The notes under the pieces: generated by a model
What the model saw: only the letters and a program-made list of their open reading frames with translations
The model's database searches: none
Told to the model about the DNA's origin: nothing
Position numbers and translations under genes: made by a program
Shown here: positions 59,729-64,000 of the stretch, one piece after another
Position numbering within the stretch: position 1 is the stretch's first letter
How the letters are laid out: each line of letters begins with the position of its first letter
Origin: Watersipora subatra
Taxonomy: Eukaryota > Bryozoa > Gymnolaemata > Cheilostomatida > Watersiporidae
Reading direction: 5' to 3'
DNA length: 64,000 nt
Assembly (NCBI RefSeq): GCF_963576615.1
Contig: NC_088712.1
Span: forward strand, 9,554,541 to 9,618,540

Positions 59729-60610
59729 CTGTAAGTATTTAAGTATAAATAGATGCACAAATAACTTATTTCAAAAAGTTATTGTGAGGTGGATGAAATT
59801 GTTAAACAATAATGATAGGATATTTAGTTTCAAATATGCTTGCCAACAATAAATCCATAATAATTGAATTTAGTTGTCAATCTGAATACTGAAAGTAAGG
59901 ACATAATTTTAGATTTTTGGCTGATTGATTATGCATAGTTTACGGCAACTGAAAATTTGTTGAGAGTTGATGGGTGCTTCAAGATGTTTTAATAAAACCT
60001 GTCTTTAGATTCTTCATTTGGTTTCTCCTTTAAAATTGTTCACTGTTTGATCAACAGAGTTATGCATATGAGTCTGTCATAGCACAATATGCCAATAATA
60101 CATTTAACACTGACTAGGAGGTATTTCATAGCAGTGCTGTAATTGTCTCAAACAGTTACTATGAAAATATGTTTTAAAAGGGTAACAACAATCTTATTAC
60201 AATATTTTCATACTATTATTATACTGTGTGTGCATATGAAGGAATTTCAACCTCATTCAGTCAGCTGTAAGTTTAATGTGAAATAGCATGTACAACACAG
60301 GCATGAAAATAATTTTCTGGATTAAAATTATTTGAAGTAGCAACCTTCATGTGACCTAATTACATGACACAGATCTATACTATTCGTTAAACGAGTTCAA
60401 CGAAATTCATCTCCAAGGTAAGCTTACTATTTTATTAGATTAAACACATAATAGTTGCAATATTACAATAAAATATGAATGTGCTTGGTAAATTTTTTGT
60501 TTTATAAAGTCAGCTGTTAAAATTCATCTCCAATTATTTACAAATGCAAATTTGTTTTAGTTGTATCAATGCTTTTAACCAGTTTTACAAATCTATGGAT
60601 CAATATATGA
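59729..60610. other. Upstream intron or flank of the propeller gene
   Basis: No exon recognised on the minus strand; AT-rich. Confidence 0.4.
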
Positions 60611-60744
60611 CATTAATGTGATGAATAAGGGTGACTGGGCAAAACCCAAAAAATTATTGAGACGCGCAACGGGCCAGGCATATGAAAAAAGACTGTCAGC
60701 CAAGCCTGGCCGAGAAATGCTCGAGTAATCTCTACCCGACAGGG

Positions 60745-60771
60745 CTCCTCATCGTGCCCGACGATGAGGAG
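60745..60771. repeat. Perfect 11-bp inverted repeat, 5-nt loop
   Basis: ctcctcatcgt, loop gcccg, then its exact inverse acgatgaggag. Outer partial symmetry (ggctc/gagcc, aatctc/gagatt) surrounds it. Confidence 0.88.
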
Positions 60772-60903
60772 ATTGAGCCAATCAGAAGTACAAATGCCGG
60801 ACAAGCCGGCAGCTGAGCTGGCATCACAAAGACTGACATGCTGCCGTGCCAGTCCAAGCCGGCCACCTAACCACTAGAAAAGAATTGCTAATCTTAATTT
60901 TCT

Positions 60904-60963
60904 GAGAAGATATATAAGGAGTCAGGCAATCTAGAGAAGATATATAAGGAGACAGGCAATCAA
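60904..60963 (+). repeat. Two tandem 30-bp units carrying TATA
   Basis: gagaagatatataaggag, one varying base, then caggcaatc and a variable end; the two copies differ at 2 positions. Each holds tatataa (60911, 60941). Confidence 0.9.
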
Positions 60964-61200
60964 GAGAAGGCAGATGATAGGAAAGCTTTTCAATTGCAGT
61001 GTTGATATAAATTTATAAAAAATTTGCTCGTAAAAGCTGGATTGTTTTGAGGTTTTCACAAACCTTTTTTGCAGGTCCAGTCCCATAAATTGCCCTAGTC
61101 GAGCAACAACGGCACTTATCAATAAATTTGATTTAGTCTGCTATTGCATATCTCCCAGCTGGACACGTGTAGACTCATAGTAGTCATTAGTTTCTGTTAT

Positions 61201-61993
61201 TATAACATCTCAAAAATACGTACATTTTATTCAGTAGGAAAAAATATAAAAAAAACTCAAGGAAAGCTGTGCCAGCAGGTGAGATGAAGTTGGGGGCTGA
61301 GTGAGAGGAAAATAATTGGAGCCATGGCAGCTTATCACCATCAAAGTCAGTGAAATTTTGTCAACCATTACAGGCTAAGGTATAGTTAAAATTCCTCAGC
61401 CACTGTTTCACTAGCAGTTATAACACCAGCATTCTGCTTATTGGGCTTCTATATAGTGGCAATTGTCATATATTAACAACATCATAACTTGCAAATACCA
61501 CATTATCAACATCTGAGCTCTCCCTCAGATAATCTTTTCAAATTTTTTAAGATGTGGTTGCATCAAAAAGGTCAATTTGTCGAAATTAAAACCAATAAAA
61601 GGCTAAAACATCAGCTAGAATTTGATGTCATTTTTGTCTTTGTAGAGGAACCCTGCATGTGCAGAGATATATGCGTTTGAATGAGGCCATCTTTTAGAAA
61701 GCTCAGATTCCAGCGGGTGCTTCATTTGTGACGTAACGAGGGATACCTGTGACAAGAGCCTACGAGCAATAAATATAAGATCTCTTCATTAGCCAATCAT
61801 CAGGACAAAATTTTTTTATAGGTCATATTAAATGTTATCACTCGTAAAACGAGTTGTTTTTGATGTAGAAGATTCTCGTTGTTAGGGAGATGACTCTATT
61901 GCTAGTTAGTTACGCACATCAACTACTAGTAGATTACTATTACATGCATCAACATATTTATTTTACATTAATCATCAGACATGTGGACAGGTT
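61201..61993. other. Non-coding, possible promoter of a plus-strand gene
   Basis: It contains a cAMP-response-like tgacgtaa at about 61730 and a short imperfect inverted word (ctcgtaaaacgag at about 61843). If the exon at 61994 is real this would be its 5' flank. Confidence 0.3.
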
Positions 61994-62053
61994 ATGGTTA
62001 GAGACAACAGGCGTCAGCTGCATTATACTGCAGAGGAAGATAGGAGAATGGAG
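61994..62053 (+). CDS. Candidate first coding exon, Myb/SANT-like start
   Basis: ATG followed by 20 codons to a strong donor GAG|gtaagt: MVRDNRRQLHYTAEEDRRME. The YTAEED string recalls the first helix of Myb/SANT domains (W/Y-T-x-E-E-D), but too little is present to assign it. The frame is open upstream, so it may be an internal exon with acceptor tgtggacag. Confidence 0.35.
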
Positions 62054-62940
62054 GTAAGTCTATTGTTAACTTGGATTATCCTATATATACGTATATTCCA
62101 GGATAACAGTAATAGTGTTAGTAGTCATGAATAAATCAACTAATAAGTAAAGTTATAACTTTTTGCTATCACGAATCATTGTTGCATAAACTTTTTAATT
62201 GTTTCACAACTTTCTATCATTTCACCTAGCTATAGCATTTTCCTTGGCATTTTTAGCTAGTAATTTAGATTTATGATTAGAATTCACGTTCAGTGTGTAA
62301 AAAGTAAGGAAAATCGATTGATCAATGCTCACCTTCAACTCTCAGAAACAAAGCTTCCGATTGTTGGCTCGGCGTATTTATGCCTTTGTTAAATATTTAT
62401 TTGTTTTGAAAATTACACTCGCGATCTATTTAACTCTCAAATTGAAAGCTTCCAGTAGATACGCGTCAAAATGAAAGCTTCCAGTAGATACACGTTAGAA
62501 CAACATATCCGCCCCCTCAACACCTCCAGGTGATCATAACTAGTCGCCTAACATTAGCCGGCCCTACCTGCAGCCAGTGAATACAGGTCTGGTTTACAGA
62601 TTCACTAGCGGAGCAGTCGTGTTGGTCTGGAATCTGCCATAAACAAGAAAGAAAGACACGAATGTGTGATGCACAAACCATAATATGTTTTGTTTGAGTT
62701 TGCTGCAGTAGATTAATTTGTTCTATTATATGAACTGAAACTATATGAATGGCCACAACTTGGAGGATGTTTTTAATAAAAACTTTGTGATGCGATGAAA
62801 ATCTTTAGGCTTGTGAAAAATTATATACAAGTAATAAAGTATTATTGTTGAAAACAATGCAAAACATGATTTGCAGAACATATTGAGTACATTATAGCCC
62901 TGTTATCATCTGTGTTAAAATCTTTTCTCATAGATGGTTT
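62054..62940. other. Candidate intron
   Basis: Nothing recognised except a repeated gaaagcttccagtagatac word (near 62442 and 62473, about 31 bp apart), a short local duplication. Confidence 0.35.
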
Positions 62941-63129
62941 ATGAAGTGTAATCAGAGCTGTATTGACAGGTACTGTTGGATAGCTCGACTCAACTCTAAC
63001 GGACCAAATATTAGGTTCAAAAAATATTGTGTTCCACCCTACTTAGTGAAAACAGCTGAGTCCACAAACCGCCAGCAATGCAGGTGCAAGAATGGTTTTA
63101 TTAACCTTTTGTCAGAATCGGTAGGTTAA
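62941..63129 (+). CDS. Unrecognised cysteine-containing frame
   Basis: 62 residues from MKCNQSCIDRYCWIARL with six Cys (C-x3-C-x4-C early, QCRCK late). A pyrimidine-rich acceptor (atcttttctcatag) lies just before it and a donor-like gtaggt near its end. No domain recognised; may be chance. Confidence 0.2.
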   Translation: MKCNQSCIDRYCWIARLNSNGPNIRFKKYCVPPYLVKTAESTNRQQCRCKNGFINLLSESVG

Positions 63130-63596
63130 TTGATTTCAACGAACTTGATGTTGTTTTGCGTTCACTATTTGTCAACTCATAAAACCATTGGTTTTGTACT
63201 TGAATTAAATAATCGAATGGACCAGTAAAGTTTTCTACAAATTGATACTAATAACGACTAGATAACGAAGACTATTCATGACTTTTTGGGATGCAGTTGG
63301 TTTCGCCATATATTTGAACATATTATTTCCAAAAATGGTGGAGTGCCTATTTTATTTAGTAGCTAATTTCTGGTGTGCGTGTAGCAACTGAGAATTCAGC
63401 TGATACAAAGGCCGTGATGAAATAAGCTAACTCGACAACCTAATTACAGTAGACCGGTAGAATTGGTAGTCAGTAATCAAATGTTTACACAGCATTTAGA
63501 GAAAGCTAATATGACAAGTTTTTAATTTTCCTTTTTTGAGGCGTTTGAGACATTCATAATAATGCATCTGTAGCTAAATTAAAAATTTTATTCTAG
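63130..63596. other. Non-coding
   Basis: Contains a diverged relative of the 17.65-kb repeat (acacagcatttagagaaagc near 63487). No gene. Confidence 0.4.
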
Positions 63597-63727
63597 CCAA
63601 CATGAGGAAATCCAAAATAAAATTTATGTCAATAGAGCTGCGTAGGACTAGACTTTTATCGCAAATAGCCGATGTGAATATGAGAGATAGAGACAGGCTG
63701 TATCACTCGTTACATCATTTTGGGCAA
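63597..63727 (+). CDS. Candidate exon of a plus-strand gene
   Basis: Acceptor ttttattctag, donor GGGCAA|gtgagg. In the ATG frame (63602) it reads 42 residues, basic and helical (MSIELRRTRLLSQIADVNM, then RDRDRLYHSLHHFGQ). No family recognised. The phase does not join directly to the 62053 donor, so an extra exon would be needed if they belong together. Confidence 0.3.
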
Positions 63728-64000
63728 GTGAGGGCGTGCTTTTGTGGCCTGAGCGTTTTTACCGCGATCAGATTTTTTCTATTTCAATCTTCAAATATCT
63801 TGACAAGGAGATTGCTTAACACAACAAACAACATGTCAACTGATAGACAAAAAAATTACTTTATTTTAAAATCAATTCAAATTTGACGCAACCACATCTT
63901 TAATCATTGATAAATTGGTTAATAAATATATTGAGGGTTTGAAAACATTGATATCTACTTTTTGTGTTAAATAGGCAACCGTCTCATCAACATCCACAAA

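Larger units (their letters stand above)
60617..61200 (+). repeat. Possible solo LTR with duplicated TATA module
   Basis: A GC-rich block (60650-60870) is followed by two tandem 30-bp units (60904-60963), each with tatataagg, then AATAAA at 61121-61126. GC-rich U3-like DNA, TATA box and polyadenylation signal in this order resemble a solo LTR. No second copy or clear TG..CA ends with a target duplication could be shown. Confidence 0.35.

Overview
The window looks like AT-rich nuclear DNA of an invertebrate animal. Genes are split into short exons with GT..AG introns, and there is a satellite array, many small DNA transposons with short target duplications, a BEL/Pao LTR retrotransposon and a truncated LINE. 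A marine lophotrochozoan-type genome fits (TRIM-family genes in tandem, frequent TACATGTA-like words), but the sequence alone does not fix the species. No bacterial features, CRISPR array, rRNA or clear tRNA were seen.

Layout. 1-4440 is a tandem satellite with an exact 260-bp monomer, diverged at its right edge up to about 4960 and continuing past the left window edge. 7397-19206 (minus strand) holds the 5' five exons of a TRIM-type gene: RING, two B-boxes and a coiled coil. All four exon junctions agree in phase and give 304 codons; the C-terminal exons are not in view. Its introns hold a TTAA-flanked (piggyBac-type) MITE, two inverted TA-flanked MITEs, a long-inverted-repeat element with a nested truncated LINE, and a TAA-flanked MITE. 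19.2-41.2 kb is mostly non-coding, with degenerate tandem repeats, hairpins and a weak chain of minus-strand exons ending in a cysteine-rich exon (29154-29416). 41195-48392 is a complete BEL/Pao element on the minus strand with two 367-bp LTRs, a 5-bp GAGCC target duplication and a pol region broken by five lesions. 48.7-56.3 kb holds more mobile DNA: a TA-flanked MITE, a Gypsy zinc-knuckle/protease fragment, a 2.9-kb element with about 480-bp inverted repeats around a decayed ORF, and a duplicated block. 57791-59728 (minus strand) holds the last two exons of a second gene, a TRIM/NHL-like beta-propeller. 60.6-61.2 kb resembles a solo LTR. After 61.9 kb weak plus-strand exon candidates appear.

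The two TRIM-related pieces lie on the same strand in tandem order: the propeller end of one gene lies upstream of the RING start of the next. They are probably neighbouring members of an expanded family, separated by about 38.6 kb of repeat-rich DNA. The strongest unusual signals are the satellite's emerging 780-bp higher-order repeat with a palindrome centred on CACACGTGTG in most monomers, the inverted MITE pair able to fold the TRIM pre-mRNA into a long hairpin, and the long-inverted-repeat element carrying a decayed transposon-associated ORF.
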